Shown here in pieces: positions 46,078 through 55,751 of a stretch of 64,000 nucleotides of DNA. Every line of letters starts with the position of its first letter. Positions within the stretch are counted from its first letter, which is position 1. The stretch covers positions 1 to 64,000 of the forward strand of contig MTML01000083.1 of NCBI GenBank assembly GCA_002011215.1, in the 5' to 3' direction. The notes under the pieces were generated by a model. That model was not told the DNA's origin. It did no database searches and saw only the letters and a program-made list of their open reading frames with translations. The position numbers and the translations under genes are program-made. Origin of the DNA: Archaeoglobus sp. JdFR-24 (GTDB taxonomy: Archaea; Halobacteriota; Archaeoglobi; Archaeoglobales; Archaeoglobaceae).

Positions 46078-47277
46078 GTGCCAGAAGAGTCAAAAGATGG
46101 AACATCAGAACATCATAAAGTGAGTTCAGGTGAGATAAAAGAGTTAGATGATACAGAGGATAAGGTCTTTGTCATAAGAAACTTCGTAGAGGTCAGAATT
46201 CCCCGTGAAAGGTACGAAAAGCTTCTGAGGAAGTACAGAAAAGAATATATAATTTCCCTCGGTGAACCGAGAAGAGTATTGAATCACATTACTGGTAGAG
46301 ATCTGGTTTTTGTTACAAAGGAAAGTGGAATCCCTCTTTTAGGAAATGCCGCATTTGGTCTGATAGACAGGGGTACCAATCTGATTCAGGTTCGTCCTGT
46401 TACAGGCTGCAACCTGAAATGCATCTTCTGCAGTGTTGATGAGGGGAAAAACAGCCGGACGAGAGCAACAGATTACGTAGTAGAGCCGGAATACCTTGCA
46501 GAGTGGTTGAGAAAAATCGCTGAGTTTAAAGGATCAGGTGTTGAAGCCCATATTGATGGACAGGGGGAACCCTTGCTTTATCCATATATGAACGAGCTTC
46601 TGGAACAGATATCAGACATAAAAGAAGTGGAAACTATATCGATGCAAACAAATGGCATTTTATTGAGTGATAAAAAGATCGATTTTCTTGAAAGACATAT
46701 TTCAAGAATTAACCTCTCTTTAAGTTCTCTCAATCCAGAGACCGCAGACATTCTCTCGGGAGTTAAATATCCTGTAAAAAGAGTAATTGAGAATGCTGAA
46801 AAAATCACCCAGAGTAAAATGGATCTTTTGATAGCACCAGTATGGGTGCCTGATTACAATGACCACGAAATTGAGAAGATCATTCAATTTGCCTTAGATA
46901 TTGGAGCAGGAAAGAAATATCCGCCCTTAGGAATTCAAAAATACATCCCCTACAAATTCGGAAGAAAATTGAAAAAAACAATATCCTTCAAAGATTTCTA
47001 CAGGAAGCTGGAGGAGTGGGAAAAGGAATATGGTGTTAAACTGATCCTCAAACCCGAAGATTTCGGCATGCATAAAAGAAAAAGGTATCCAGCTCCGATC
47101 AAAAAAGGTGATAAATACGTTGCAATGGTTGTGGCTGAAGGTAGAATGCGTGGAGAGATGCTTGCTGTTGTAAAAAATAGAGTTGTCACTGTACGAACCG
47201 ATTTGAAACCTGGAAAGTTTGTGAAGTTCCAGATTGTGCGTGCAAAAGATGGAATATTTCTTGGTGAGGAAATCTAA
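46078..47277 (+). CDS. Radical SAM protein with C-terminal TRAM-like domain
   Basis: A 399-residue radical SAM enzyme. The 4Fe-4S motif is CNLKCIFC (Cys111, Cys115, Cys118), preceded by VRPVTG. The SAM-binding GQGEPLLYP and later strands of the partial barrel follow (to about residue 310). The last 60 residues (PAPIKKGDKYVAMVVAEGRMRGEMLAVVKNRVVTV...) resemble a TRAM RNA-binding barrel, so a tRNA or RNA modification role is plausible. An extra N-terminal domain of about 90 residues is charged. It starts with GTG. The exact reaction is unknown. Confidence 0.82.
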   Translation: MPEESKDGTSEHHKVSSGEIKELDDTEDKVFVIRNFVEVRIPRERYEKLLRKYRKEYIISLGEPRRVLNHITGRDLVFVTKESGIPLLGNAAFGLIDRGTNLIQVRPVTGCNLKCIFCSVDEGKNSRTRATDYVVEPEYLAEWLRKIAEFKGSGVEAHIDGQGEPLLYPYMNELLEQISDIKEVETISMQTNGILLSDKKIDFLERHISRINLSLSSLNPETADILSGVKYPVKRVIENAEKITQSKMDLLIAPVWVPDYNDHEIEKIIQFALDIGAGKKYPPLGIQKYIPYKFGRKLKKTISFKDFYRKLEEWEKEYGVKLILKPEDFGMHKRKRYPAPIKKGDKYVAMVVAEGRMRGEMLAVVKNRVVTVRTDLKPGKFVKFQIVRAKDGIFLGEEI

Positions 47278-47387
47278 ATCCTAAATACTCCAAGTCAATA
47301 TATTAATATTTAAAAATAAAATCCACAATCTATATTCAATGATACAGGCTCGAGACATAAATTCTGTATGGATCCGGTCATCCAACA

Positions 47388-50300
47388 TCACTTCATACTT
47401 TTTTTCAAAAACTCTCTAACTCTCTCAGATTCTATCCATCCTTCATCAAGCTGCTTGATTATTTTTTCGATCCTCCCTACCTGCTGAATTATTAACTCGG
47501 ATATTTCTGATATTTCGTCACCTTTTATTTCAGCCAAGCCAACTATCACTGTCAGAGGATTCCTTATACTATCAATCAATACAGCAAACTGTTCAATGTT
47601 TTTAGTTATCTGTTCAAAGGCTTTTCTTCTTTGCTCTTCAACCTCAATTGATTTAATTCCAAAGGCAATATCGTTCGCGAGCGTCTGGAGCAGTTCAATT
47701 TCATCTTTGCTCAATTTTTTATCGACCCCTAAGTATATTATAATCACACCTCTTACTTCTCCATCAACAACCATCGGAATTGCCAAGACCTGTTTGAATT
47801 CTTTTTGTTTTAACCTACATTTAACACATGCAGTTTCACTATTTGCAAAAATTAACTTACGCTTGGATGCTTTCCTTATCAACCCACATTCTGCCAATAT
47901 TTTCAAAAATAAGGACAAAGAAGCTCTGGAAATTGCTACTGGAACGATTTTATCATTCTCAACCAAACAAATCGCAACTGTATAATAATCTTCAAGTTTT
48001 GCCAGCTCCATACAGGCCTTTGTTAAAAGCTCCTCTTTGTCTTTTTCATGAACGATTAATTTGCTTATCTCGTTTATAGTTACAAGCAGTTTGTTTAATC
48101 TTTTCAACTCCTCCTCCATTTTAATTCTTTCTGTCAGGTCAATGCCAAGCGAAATACCACCAATTATATTTCCTTCAGCGTCTTTAACAGCCATGTTGTA
48201 CCATTCACAAATCAGCCTTTTTCCGTCCTTTGTTATGTCCTCATTTATGTTTTTATTCGAAATTCCGGTTTCCATAACTTCAGTTATGGCTTTTCGGACA
48301 TTTTCTTTCTCATATTCCGGAACCTGAATCTCGAACAGATCTTTTCCCATCACTTCCTCAGCCTTCCATCCAAACATATTCTCTGCCGTTTTATTCCACA
48401 TGTTGATTTTGTATTCTTTATCCCAGCCCGTTATGGCTATCGGGGCTAAATCAATTATGCGCTGTAAAAGCTCTGCAGTCTCTTTATGTTTTGCCTCACT
48501 CGATATAAGCTTCTGTTCCAGTTCTATTCTCTCAGTAACATCTCTGGTAACTATCACACTACCAATAAAACTACCATCCTCATCAAACATTGGTGCACCT
48601 ACAGATTCCACGAATATCCACTCGCCATCTTGTCTTTTGATCCTATGAACTACCTTGCCCTGTCTTTTTTTACTAACAACATTGAAAAACTCGGATTTGA
48701 CAGAATCCAAGTCTTCAGGATGAATATATTCAAAAACTGAGTTACCTATTAATTCTCCTGATTTGTAACCCATTATTCTCTCCACAGACGGGCTTACATA
48801 TGTTGCTATACCATTCGGATTAACAGCAAATATGATATCCCGGGAGTTCTCAACAATTAGACGATATTTCTCCTCTGATTTCTTTAGTTCTTCTTCCAAT
48901 CTTTTTCTTTCAGTTATGTCTCTGACTATTCCTTCAACCTCTATAACTTTTCCATTATCATAAACAGGCCACTCAACAAGCTCGAACCACAGAATCCTTC
49001 CATCCTTTGCTACCGCTCTAAATTCTCCTCTTAAGCTCTCCCCATTCAAAATTCTTGCAAAGAAATCTTTAACTCTATTTAAATCTTCGTGATACGTGAT
49101 TTTCTTTGAAGTGTGTTTAATCAGTTCATTAACATCATATCCAAGCATCTCAGCAAACTTAGGATTTACATCTACAAATTTGCCATTCTTGTCGATAATG
49201 AAAAACATGTCCTGAGCGTTTTTGTAGAATCTTTCATATTTTTTAAGTTCTTCAACCATCTTCTTCCTTTCTGATATATCTCTATCAACAGCCATTATTG
49301 CTTTTCTACCTCTGTAATCAATCAGCTTTGCATGCACATCAACATCATAAACCGTTCCATCCTTTCTTCTATGTTTAACCTCAAATTCTGCAAAACCTCT
49401 CTCCAAAAGCTGTTTGATTCTTTCATCAACCCTTTCATCTCCTTCTTCAATATCTATCTGCCTGATATTCATCTTCAACAACTCTTCTCTGCTGTATCCT
49501 GTCATTCTCTCTGCTGCACTGTTTACTTCAAGTATATTGCCATTTAAATCAAGAATAAGAACCATATCAGGCATTAATTCAAAAAGCTCTCTGTATTTCC
49601 TTTCACTTTCCTTTAACTCATCCTCCAACCTCTTTCTTTGCGTGATGTCTCTTGCGATACCCACAATGTACTTTATTTTACCCTCCTCAACAATTGGTGT
49701 TAAAGTGTGTTCAACGATTATAAGCTCCCCATTTTTCTTAACAAATTCCATTTCCTCTCTAATTGTTTTTTTATGTCTTAAAATCTCATCAAGTTGCTTT
49801 TCAGCCCTCTTTTTGTAACCTTCTGCAGCAAAATCTGGCCTGTATTTACCTAAAATTTCACCTGGTTCATAATCCAAAATCTCAGCAAAGGCTCGATTTA
49901 CAAACCTGTATCTATTTTCTGAATCCACTATAAATATAATATCGGTAGTGTTTTCAACTATACTCTCATATATTTTCTCAAGCCTTTCTCTTTCTGTCAC
50001 ATCTATCAATGTCCCGATTATTGCTGGTTTATCATCGAAATCTATCCTTGAACCATAGGATTCAAGATAAATTATTTCGTTATTCTTTCTTAGTCCTCTA
50101 AATCTCTGATGAACTGAAAATATCTTTCCTTCAATTCTCAATTTTATATTCATTTCAACTTTTTTCCGATCCTCGTCATAAACAAGTTCCAATGGATTTT
50201 TACCTATTAATTCATGAACCTCATAACCAAAAATCTCGGCAAACCTTGGATTTACATATTTTAAAACTCCATCCTGAATTAAGTAAATACCAGCAAGAGA

Positions 50301-51041
50301 TTTTTCCGCTAAAATTTTGAACTTTCCTTCACTCTCCTTCAGCTCTTTTTTAATCCTGTTCCTCTCCAGAACATCATCTCTGACCCTTTCATATATTTCC
50401 CAGCTTAGTTTTCCATTCATCCTCGCAAGAGACTCGTCTGGTGGTACATAGTAGGGGTTTTCGCATACAGAATCGTAAAGGATGATTTTGGGATGGGTAT
50501 GGATTATATCAAGTAAAATCTCAGGAGTGAACCTGCTTTCATTGTACTGGCAGATGGCAGTGCACCTGCTTTGAGGGAAGAAGAAGTTTAGCTTTGCTTC
50601 ATACTCGATGAGCTTCTCGACTCCAGGAAGTTTTGTAAAGACCCAGGTCATTTCTCCAGTAGCCCTTAAGCCCCTATATCCTTCCTCAATTGCCTTTTGT
50701 TCTGTTTGTCTCAATAATTCTATCATTCTGTCTGGATCGAAATAACCGTCTTTAAGGTAGGCATCCTCTTTCGTTAAAAATTCGAACTGCCCCGATCTGA
50801 TGTATTCTTCAATATTTATGTTGAATTTTTTGAGGGCTCGGATGATCTCCTCCTTCGTACTCTCATCTACAATGTAAATGCACTTCTCATTGTTCTCCAG
50901 TCCAGTAAGCATGAAGGGGATTATGATAGAGAATTGTTCCTCTTTATTTCTGTATATGCAGCACAGGTGCTCACCTAAGTTAAGGTTTTCAAACTCTCTT
51001 TTGAGTTTTCCCATTGACATTGACATTAAAGACCCTCTCAA
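47388..51041 (-). CDS. MEDS/multi-PAS/GAF sensory protein lacking a kinase domain
   Basis: A 1217-residue cytosolic sensor. It has an N-terminal MEDS (DcmR-like sensory) domain (about 10-200), then six PAS domains joined by the usual DITERK coiled linkers (about 235-990), and a GAF domain (about 1005-1140) with the pair CVKC that may bind metal or heme. A final helical segment (about 1150-1217) resembles a histidine-kinase dimerisation helix, but where an HD(I/L)RNPL box is expected it reads DSIRNPL, without the phosphoacceptor His. No HATPase_c domain follows. It presumably signals by protein contact, or is a kinase that lost its catalytic end. Confidence 0.88.
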   Translation of the reverse strand: MRGSLMSMSMGKLKREFENLNLGEHLCCIYRNKEEQFSIIIPFMLTGLENNEKCIYIVDESTKEEIIRALKKFNINIEEYIRSGQFEFLTKEDAYLKDGYFDPDRMIELLRQTEQKAIEEGYRGLRATGEMTWVFTKLPGVEKLIEYEAKLNFFFPQSRCTAICQYNESRFTPEILLDIIHTHPKIILYDSVCENPYYVPPDESLARMNGKLSWEIYERVRDDVLERNRIKKELKESEGKFKILAEKSLAGIYLIQDGVLKYVNPRFAEIFGYEVHELIGKNPLELVYDEDRKKVEMNIKLRIEGKIFSVHQRFRGLRKNNEIIYLESYGSRIDFDDKPAIIGTLIDVTERERLEKIYESIVENTTDIIFIVDSENRYRFVNRAFAEILDYEPGEILGKYRPDFAAEGYKKRAEKQLDEILRHKKTIREEMEFVKKNGELIIVEHTLTPIVEEGKIKYIVGIARDITQRKRLEDELKESERKYRELFELMPDMVLILDLNGNILEVNSAAERMTGYSREELLKMNIRQIDIEEGDERVDERIKQLLERGFAEFEVKHRRKDGTVYDVDVHAKLIDYRGRKAIMAVDRDISERKKMVEELKKYERFYKNAQDMFFIIDKNGKFVDVNPKFAEMLGYDVNELIKHTSKKITYHEDLNRVKDFFARILNGESLRGEFRAVAKDGRILWFELVEWPVYDNGKVIEVEGIVRDITERKRLEEELKKSEEKYRLIVENSRDIIFAVNPNGIATYVSPSVERIMGYKSGELIGNSVFEYIHPEDLDSVKSEFFNVVSKKRQGKVVHRIKRQDGEWIFVESVGAPMFDEDGSFIGSVIVTRDVTERIELEQKLISSEAKHKETAELLQRIIDLAPIAITGWDKEYKINMWNKTAENMFGWKAEEVMGKDLFEIQVPEYEKENVRKAITEVMETGISNKNINEDITKDGKRLICEWYNMAVKDAEGNIIGGISLGIDLTERIKMEEELKRLNKLLVTINEISKLIVHEKDKEELLTKACMELAKLEDYYTVAICLVENDKIVPVAISRASLSLFLKILAECGLIRKASKRKLIFANSETACVKCRLKQKEFKQVLAIPMVVDGEVRGVIIIYLGVDKKLSKDEIELLQTLANDIAFGIKSIEVEEQRRKAFEQITKNIEQFAVLIDSIRNPLTVIVGLAEIKGDEISEISELIIQQVGRIEKIIKQLDEGWIESERVREFLKKSMK

Positions 51042-51134
51042 CCATACTTGTGATTTACCTCATTTTCGAGCGATATTGAAGTACATATATTCTTTATCAA
51101 ATCAATAATATCATTATAGTAGTAATATGGGCGT

Positions 51135-51215
51135 ATGGGCGTAAAAATCCTCATTACTGATGATGATGAACCCATAATAGTAATTTTGAAAGTTATTCTT
51201 TCTCAGATTAAATGA
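51135..51215 (+). pseudogene. Response-regulator receiver domain stub
   Basis: A 26-codon frame reading GVKILITDDDEPIIVILKVIL, i.e. the first strand, acidic pocket and first helix of a CheY-like receiver, then a stop. The remaining ~90 residues, with the phospho-Asp, are absent. It is divergent from the PAS sensor and may be the relic of its partner. Confidence 0.7.
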
Positions 51216-51258
51216 CATGGCCAGAAAAGTGCTGGAGATCAAATAAAAATAAAAAATT

Positions 51259-51507
51259 TTATATTTTTAACGTGTGCTCACCCTTTATATAAAATATACT
51301 GAATCCAACGATGACTCCCATGGTTGCAACTTGAATTGATGTTGGAACGACCTGCTTCCATGCGAAAGTTGCTATACTTGCTCCCTGCCCACCTCCAAAA
51401 AGGAATGCCAGTAGTATCATTACAAATACCAGCAACCCTGAAGTCATTGAGATCGCCAACAAAAGTCCAAAAATTACTTTTACTGTTTCTTCCAGCCTCT
51501 CTCTCAA
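51259..51507 (-). CDS. Small two-helix membrane protein, putative TRAP partner
   Basis: An 82-residue protein with two membrane helices (about 11-37 and 55-75) joined by a Gly-rich loop. It starts 13 bases after the TRAP-type permease gene and is co-transcribed. TRAP carriers need a small Q subunit of four helices; this is half that size, so it is either a reduced Q subunit or a novel partner. Confidence 0.7.
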   Translation of the reverse strand: MRERLEETVKVIFGLLLAISMTSGLLVFVMILLAFLFGGGQGASIATFAWKQVVPTSIQVATMGVIVGFSIFYIKGEHTLKI

Positions 51508-51520
51508 ACTATCACCCCTC

Positions 51521-52897
51521 TCAGGAAAATGGTATTGGCAGCAGTCCCAGTAGTAATATTGTTAGTACTATTACATGAGCTCCGACCCATACTAACGTAA
51601 TCTTTGTAGTTTCTTTAAACCCAGAACCAGCTATACCCATAGCCACATACATGCACAAAGCGAGTGGTGGTGTCATCCCTTCCAGTGCCCCGGTAAGAGC
51701 TGGTAAAACCCCTGCAGCTACAATTGGGCTCATTCCTGTTGCAACCAGCAATGTAACCAAAGTTGGACCGAGTATTGCTATCTGAGAACTGCCTGGAAGA
51801 ACCATTCCAAGTACGACACCTATGAAGACAATCAGAAGTACCAGCGTAACGAAACTCAGATTCATCGGTTCCACTATAGCGTTTACAGCCTCTCCTAACT
51901 CAAGCTCTTTAAAAACGTAGGCAATCGAGTAGGCAAAGTAAACTGTCAGAGATACTGGCACTACACTATTGTATGAGTTTTTGAACATGCTGAATATGTT
52001 TTTCCAGAATCCTCCTTTTGATATCTCCGAACGCGAGATCAGTATGGCATATGCCATTGCCACAGGTGGCGTAAAAAATAACACCGTCTTTGAGAACGCT
52101 TTTGCACCATCAGCCCCAATCCTGCCTATTATGAGGTCTTTCATCGTTGCATCAATTAAGAACGGTAAGAATATCATCAATGGCAGTATTAGAACATACC
52201 AGCCATCTTTCAATGACTTTCTGAGTGAAGGTAATTCCTCTTTTGGAATTGGTTTAACATCGTAGACGTATGTCAATGAGATAAGTGTGATTAATCTCTG
52301 CAACACGAACCATATTGCAATACCCCATACCACAAGCCAAAATTCAGACAATGAAAACGTTTCAGGGTATAATGCATCTAAAACACCGAATGCCAAGAGT
52401 ATCGTCCCTGAAGGAGGGATCATAGGTCCCATAGCACTTGCAGTCATCTCAACTGAGGCTGCAAGATGTCTGGGGAAACCTGTTCTTATCATCGCAGGTA
52501 TAGTGAACACTCCAGTCGATGCGACATTTCCGGGTCCAGAACCAGAAAGTGATGCCATGAAAGTGCTACCAAAGAGACTTACGTAACCTGCTCCTCCTCT
52601 AAATCTACCAACTAGGGCTAATATAACACTGATGATCCTGTCTATGACTCTGGTTTCTCCGAAGACGTGGGCAAGCAGTAGAAATCCAACAATTGCATAG
52701 AAAAGTGTGCTTGTCGATGGTTTTATCAGATACTTCAGGAAAAGATCAAATCTGCCACTGAAAACTATTAGCAGTATGTATGATAGGGCCATGACCTCAT
52801 AGATCGGTCTCTTGAATACAACGAACAAAATTGCTATGATCGCCAGCAGGATAACTATGTAGAATATAGGGATGGGGATCCCAAAGAGCAGATCCAA
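51521..52897 (-). CDS. TRAP-type large permease subunit (DctM-like)
   Basis: A 458-residue membrane protein with about twelve helices of the DctM/ion-transporter superfamily. Conserved loops include SLSGSGPGNVASTGVFTIPAMIRTGFPRHLAASVE and MGPMIPPSGTILLAFG in the first half, and LPGSSQIAILGPTLVTLL with GALEGMTPPLALCMYVAMG in the second. Such proteins import carboxylates with Na+. No DctP-type binding protein is encoded nearby. The TTG start follows GGGTGGAG. Divergent from the NrpR-like gene. Confidence 0.87.
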   Translation of the reverse strand: MDLLFGIPIPIFYIVILLAIIAILFVVFKRPIYEVMALSYILLIVFSGRFDLFLKYLIKPSTSTLFYAIVGFLLLAHVFGETRVIDRIISVILALVGRFRGGAGYVSLFGSTFMASLSGSGPGNVASTGVFTIPAMIRTGFPRHLAASVEMTASAMGPMIPPSGTILLAFGVLDALYPETFSLSEFWLVVWGIAIWFVLQRLITLISLTYVYDVKPIPKEELPSLRKSLKDGWYVLILPLMIFLPFLIDATMKDLIIGRIGADGAKAFSKTVLFFTPPVAMAYAILISRSEISKGGFWKNIFSMFKNSYNSVVPVSLTVYFAYSIAYVFKELELGEAVNAIVEPMNLSFVTLVLLIVFIGVVLGMVLPGSSQIAILGPTLVTLLVATGMSPIVAAGVLPALTGALEGMTPPLALCMYVAMGIAGSGFKETTKITLVWVGAHVIVLTILLLGLLPIPFS

Positions 52898-53105
52898 TTA
52901 CTCCACCCCCCTAACCACAATTGAGTCGTAGCTTTCGTAGAATCTATTGTTCTGCACTGCAGTGCTCAGTTTGATTTGATTTTTGTTGCATACTTTAGGA
53001 GGTCTCTTTTCTTCTAATATTCCAAGAGCTAAACCACACTCAAACACAATACCACCTCATGTTTAAATGTGTGGGATGGTTGATTTTATAATATTAAAAT
53101 GTTGC

Positions 53106-53154
53106 GGTAATTGATTTCCATAAACTTATTACAGTTCAACGGAATTTGACTTCC
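53106..53154 (+). promoter_or_regulatory. Two NrpR-type operators between the TRAP and regulator genes
   Basis: GGTA-ATTGAT-TTCC (53106-53119) and GGAA-TTTGAC-TTCC (53141-53154). The second is an exact GGAA-N6-TTCC, the operator of NrpR in Methanococcus; the first fits GGWA-N6-TWCC. Centres are 35 bp apart. They lie between a palindromic AT-rich box (TTTTATAATATTAAAA, 53083-53098), suited to the leftward TRAP promoter, and a TATA element (TTTTATATAG, 53164-53173) for the regulator gene, so both directions could be controlled. Confidence 0.8.
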
Positions 53155-53192
53155 ATAATAAAATTTTATATAGTAATGCAACTAAGGAGAAA

Positions 53193-54197
53193 ATGATGAC
53201 CCAAAATTATTGTGATTTACCAAAAACAGCGTTAGAAATCCTTAAAATAACATTCATAGCCTCTCGACCCATAAATTCGATTGAGATATCTAAAATGCTT
53301 CAAAAAAGAGGAATTGACGTGGACTCACGAACCGTGAGGTATCACCTTAAGCATCTTGAAGAGTTAAATCTAACAACTAAAATCGGTAAAAAAGGATGTA
53401 TTGTTACACCAGAAGGTATTAGACAGCTTAAACGAATAATGGTCTACGAACGTCTTGGTACTCCATCAACAGAGGTAGAAAAGCTGATTGTTGGCAGTAC
53501 TTTTAACTTAGAATCTGGCAGGGGGACGGTTCTCGCGAACATTGCAATTTTGCCTAAGGAATACGTTGAAAGGGCGTATGAGATTCTCACTCTTGTATCA
53601 TCACTCAACTTCTTCCCATCACCCCTATTAGCTGTCAAAGATGAAAACGAAAAACTTGGCAGTTATGAAGTTCCTGATGGATACATAGGATTCGGCTGCG
53701 TATCAGCAACGATCTACGATGCTATACTTCGTAAAAAAGGAGTTTATGTTGAATCCATTGCCGCGGGAGTTTATGAAGTTAAAGATAATAAACCTCTTGG
53801 ATTTGTTGAACTTGTTACTCATACTGGGGCAACATTAAGCCCGGGAGAATTATTCATCAAAGCAGGATACACCTCTCTAAATGAGATAGTCAAAACGGGT
53901 AGTGGCTATGTTACTGCAGCAATTAAGCGATTTTCATCGTTCTTTTCTGACATTGTTGAGGAGACTGTTAGACAAATAAATGAAAGTGGTATTGACGGGC
54001 TTATTGAGCTCTCTGCTGTAACACCCGAAACAGAAAAAATAGATGTTTCAGATGCTAATAAAGGGAGATTAATTGTATTTGGTGGAGGAAATTACTTTGC
54101 CCCGCTTATAGAACTCGGTTTAGACGTGCAACTTACCATAAATGGTACTCTAATTGATGTAAAACACATGAAAACTCCAGACCAAATTCTAAAATAA
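53193..54197 (+). CDS. NrpR-like transcriptional regulator (single DUF128 domain)
   Basis: A 334-residue regulator. Residues 8-75 form a winged helix (ISKMLQKRGIDVDSRTVRYHLKHLEELNLT). Residues about 80-330 are one NrpR ligand domain (DUF128), with LPSGRG-like ESGRGTVLANIAILP and FGCVSATIYDAILRKKGVY. In methanogens NrpR represses nitrogen genes and is released by 2-oxoglutarate. Here it neighbours no nitrogen gene but a TRAP permease and the AtuA/DUF4387 pair, with NrpR-type sites at both promoters. It probably controls those genes in response to a carboxylate. Ribosome site AAGGAG; ATG codons at 53193 and 53196. Confidence 0.9.
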   Translation: MMTQNYCDLPKTALEILKITFIASRPINSIEISKMLQKRGIDVDSRTVRYHLKHLEELNLTTKIGKKGCIVTPEGIRQLKRIMVYERLGTPSTEVEKLIVGSTFNLESGRGTVLANIAILPKEYVERAYEILTLVSSLNFFPSPLLAVKDENEKLGSYEVPDGYIGFGCVSATIYDAILRKKGVYVESIAAGVYEVKDNKPLGFVELVTHTGATLSPGELFIKAGYTSLNEIVKTGSGYVTAAIKRFSSFFSDIVEETVRQINESGIDGLIELSAVTPETEKIDVSDANKGRLIVFGGGNYFAPLIELGLDVQLTINGTLIDVKHMKTPDQILK

Positions 54198-54256
54198 ATG
54201 GATTAAAAAAATTATATTCTATTTTCATTATCCTACACCATTGTGCCTGCAAATTT

Positions 54257-54335
54257 GGATACGTACTTCCTAAATAACATAAAAAACAAAAATATGTAAA
54301 ATATTCAAGAATATGTTTTTTGGAAGTAGATTACC
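54257..54335 (+). promoter_or_regulatory. Two NrpR-type operators upstream of atuA
   Basis: GGAT-ACGTAC-TTCC (54257-54270, one base off) and GGAA-GTAGAT-TACC (54322-54335, full match to GGWA-N6-TWCC, extended as TTTGG...CCAAA). The second directly precedes a TATA-like CTTAAGTATAG (54341-54351), placing it at the upstream edge of the core promoter. Confidence 0.75.
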
Positions 54336-54393
54336 AAAAACCTTAAGTATAGTATCCTTATTAAACTATTGAAATTAATCAGGAGGTGTAGAA

Positions 54394-55740
54394 TTGAGGG
54401 AGATCAAAATTCTGTCCCCTACAGGACATTTAGGTTTCACACCATTAGAGAAAGGAAGTTTTTTTACCGGAGTTGAGAAAGAACCTGACTATATAGTAGC
54501 TGATTCCGGTAGTGCTGATATTGGACCATATTACCTTGGAGCAGACAAACCATGCAGTCCAGAAATGTGGCAGAGACACGACCTTGAGTTAATACTCAAA
54601 GCTTCCAGAGAACTGGATATTCCAATGATTATAGGAAGTGCTTCAGACACTGGAACAAACAGAGGCGTGGATCAATACGTTCGCATCATAAAGGAAATTG
54701 CAAAAGAGAACAATCTGCACTTCAATCTTGCATACATATATTCCCAGCAGGATAAGGATAAAGTAAAACAGGCTTTGAATGAAGTTAGAATTGAGGGGTT
54801 GGATGGTTTTGATGATTTGACACCAGATGTTGTTGATAAAACTGATACAATTGTCGCTGTTATGGGTACAGATCCCATAATTGAGGCACTTGATGACGGT
54901 GCGGATGTTATAATAGCCGGACGAAGCTCTGACTCTTCTATTTTTGCAGCTCCACTAATACGGGAAGGAATGTCAAAGGCTACAGCATACTATGCAGGAA
55001 AGGTTCTGGAATGTGCATCTTTCTGTGCTGAACCGTTTATGGGTAAGGAGAGTGTTATGGGATACATACAAGAGGGGGAAGTTGTTGTTGAACCGATGCA
55101 TCCAAAACAGCGCTGTACAGTAGCTTCAGTAGCCAGCCACAGCATGTATGAACGTATTGACCCATACTATGAGAGGGTGCCTGGTGGTATTCTGGATATG
55201 AGCGAGTGTGTGTATGAACAACTTGACTCAAGGAGAACAAGAATAACCGGTTTCAAATTTAAAGAAGAGGAGTTGAAGATAAAGCTGGAAGGTGCAGGTA
55301 AAGTGGGTGAGCGGTGCTTGAGCATAGTTGGCTTCAGAGACCCGTATTTGATTCAGCATATAGATGGGGTCATTGAATGGTCGAAGAGAAAGGTTAAGGA
55401 AAGATTTCCCGACAAATCCTATCAGCTGTATTACCACCTGTATGGTATAAATGGTGTAATGAGGGATCTTGAACCGATCAAAAATCCGTCACCTCATGAG
55501 ATATGTCTGATTGTCGAATGTGTGGCAGAAACTGTAGAGAAGGCAGAAGAGATTACAGCTTTAGCAGCACGAAATACTTTTTATGCCAGATTACCTGAGG
55601 TGAAGGGTACTGCTGGCACTGCAGCATTAATGTCAGATGAAGTGTTATTAGCAAAACCCGCCTATGAGTGGACGATAAATCATGCAATGCCTGTTGATGA
55701 TCCATTCGAGCTGTTTGAGATACATTTAGCGGAAATATAG
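54394..55740 (+). CDS. AtuA-like acyclic terpene utilisation family protein (DUF1446)
   Basis: A 448-residue protein of the AtuA N-terminal (DUF1446) family. Conserved stretches include IVADSGSADIGPYYLG near the start, GTDPIIEALDDGADVIIAGRSSDSS, and a C-terminal TYEW-like PAYEWTINHAMPVDDPFELF. It starts with TTG, 5 bases after a full AGGAGGTG ribosome site. Members are found with carboxylate or isoprenoid breakdown genes, but the reaction is not established. It is followed at once by DUF4387, a frequent companion. Confidence 0.88.
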   Translation: MREIKILSPTGHLGFTPLEKGSFFTGVEKEPDYIVADSGSADIGPYYLGADKPCSPEMWQRHDLELILKASRELDIPMIIGSASDTGTNRGVDQYVRIIKEIAKENNLHFNLAYIYSQQDKDKVKQALNEVRIEGLDGFDDLTPDVVDKTDTIVAVMGTDPIIEALDDGADVIIAGRSSDSSIFAAPLIREGMSKATAYYAGKVLECASFCAEPFMGKESVMGYIQEGEVVVEPMHPKQRCTVASVASHSMYERIDPYYERVPGGILDMSECVYEQLDSRRTRITGFKFKEEELKIKLEGAGKVGERCLSIVGFRDPYLIQHIDGVIEWSKRKVKERFPDKSYQLYYHLYGINGVMRDLEPIKNPSPHEICLIVECVAETVEKAEEITALAARNTFYARLPEVKGTAGTAALMSDEVLLAKPAYEWTINHAMPVDDPFELFEIHLAEI

Positions 55741-55751
55741 GGGTGATACAA

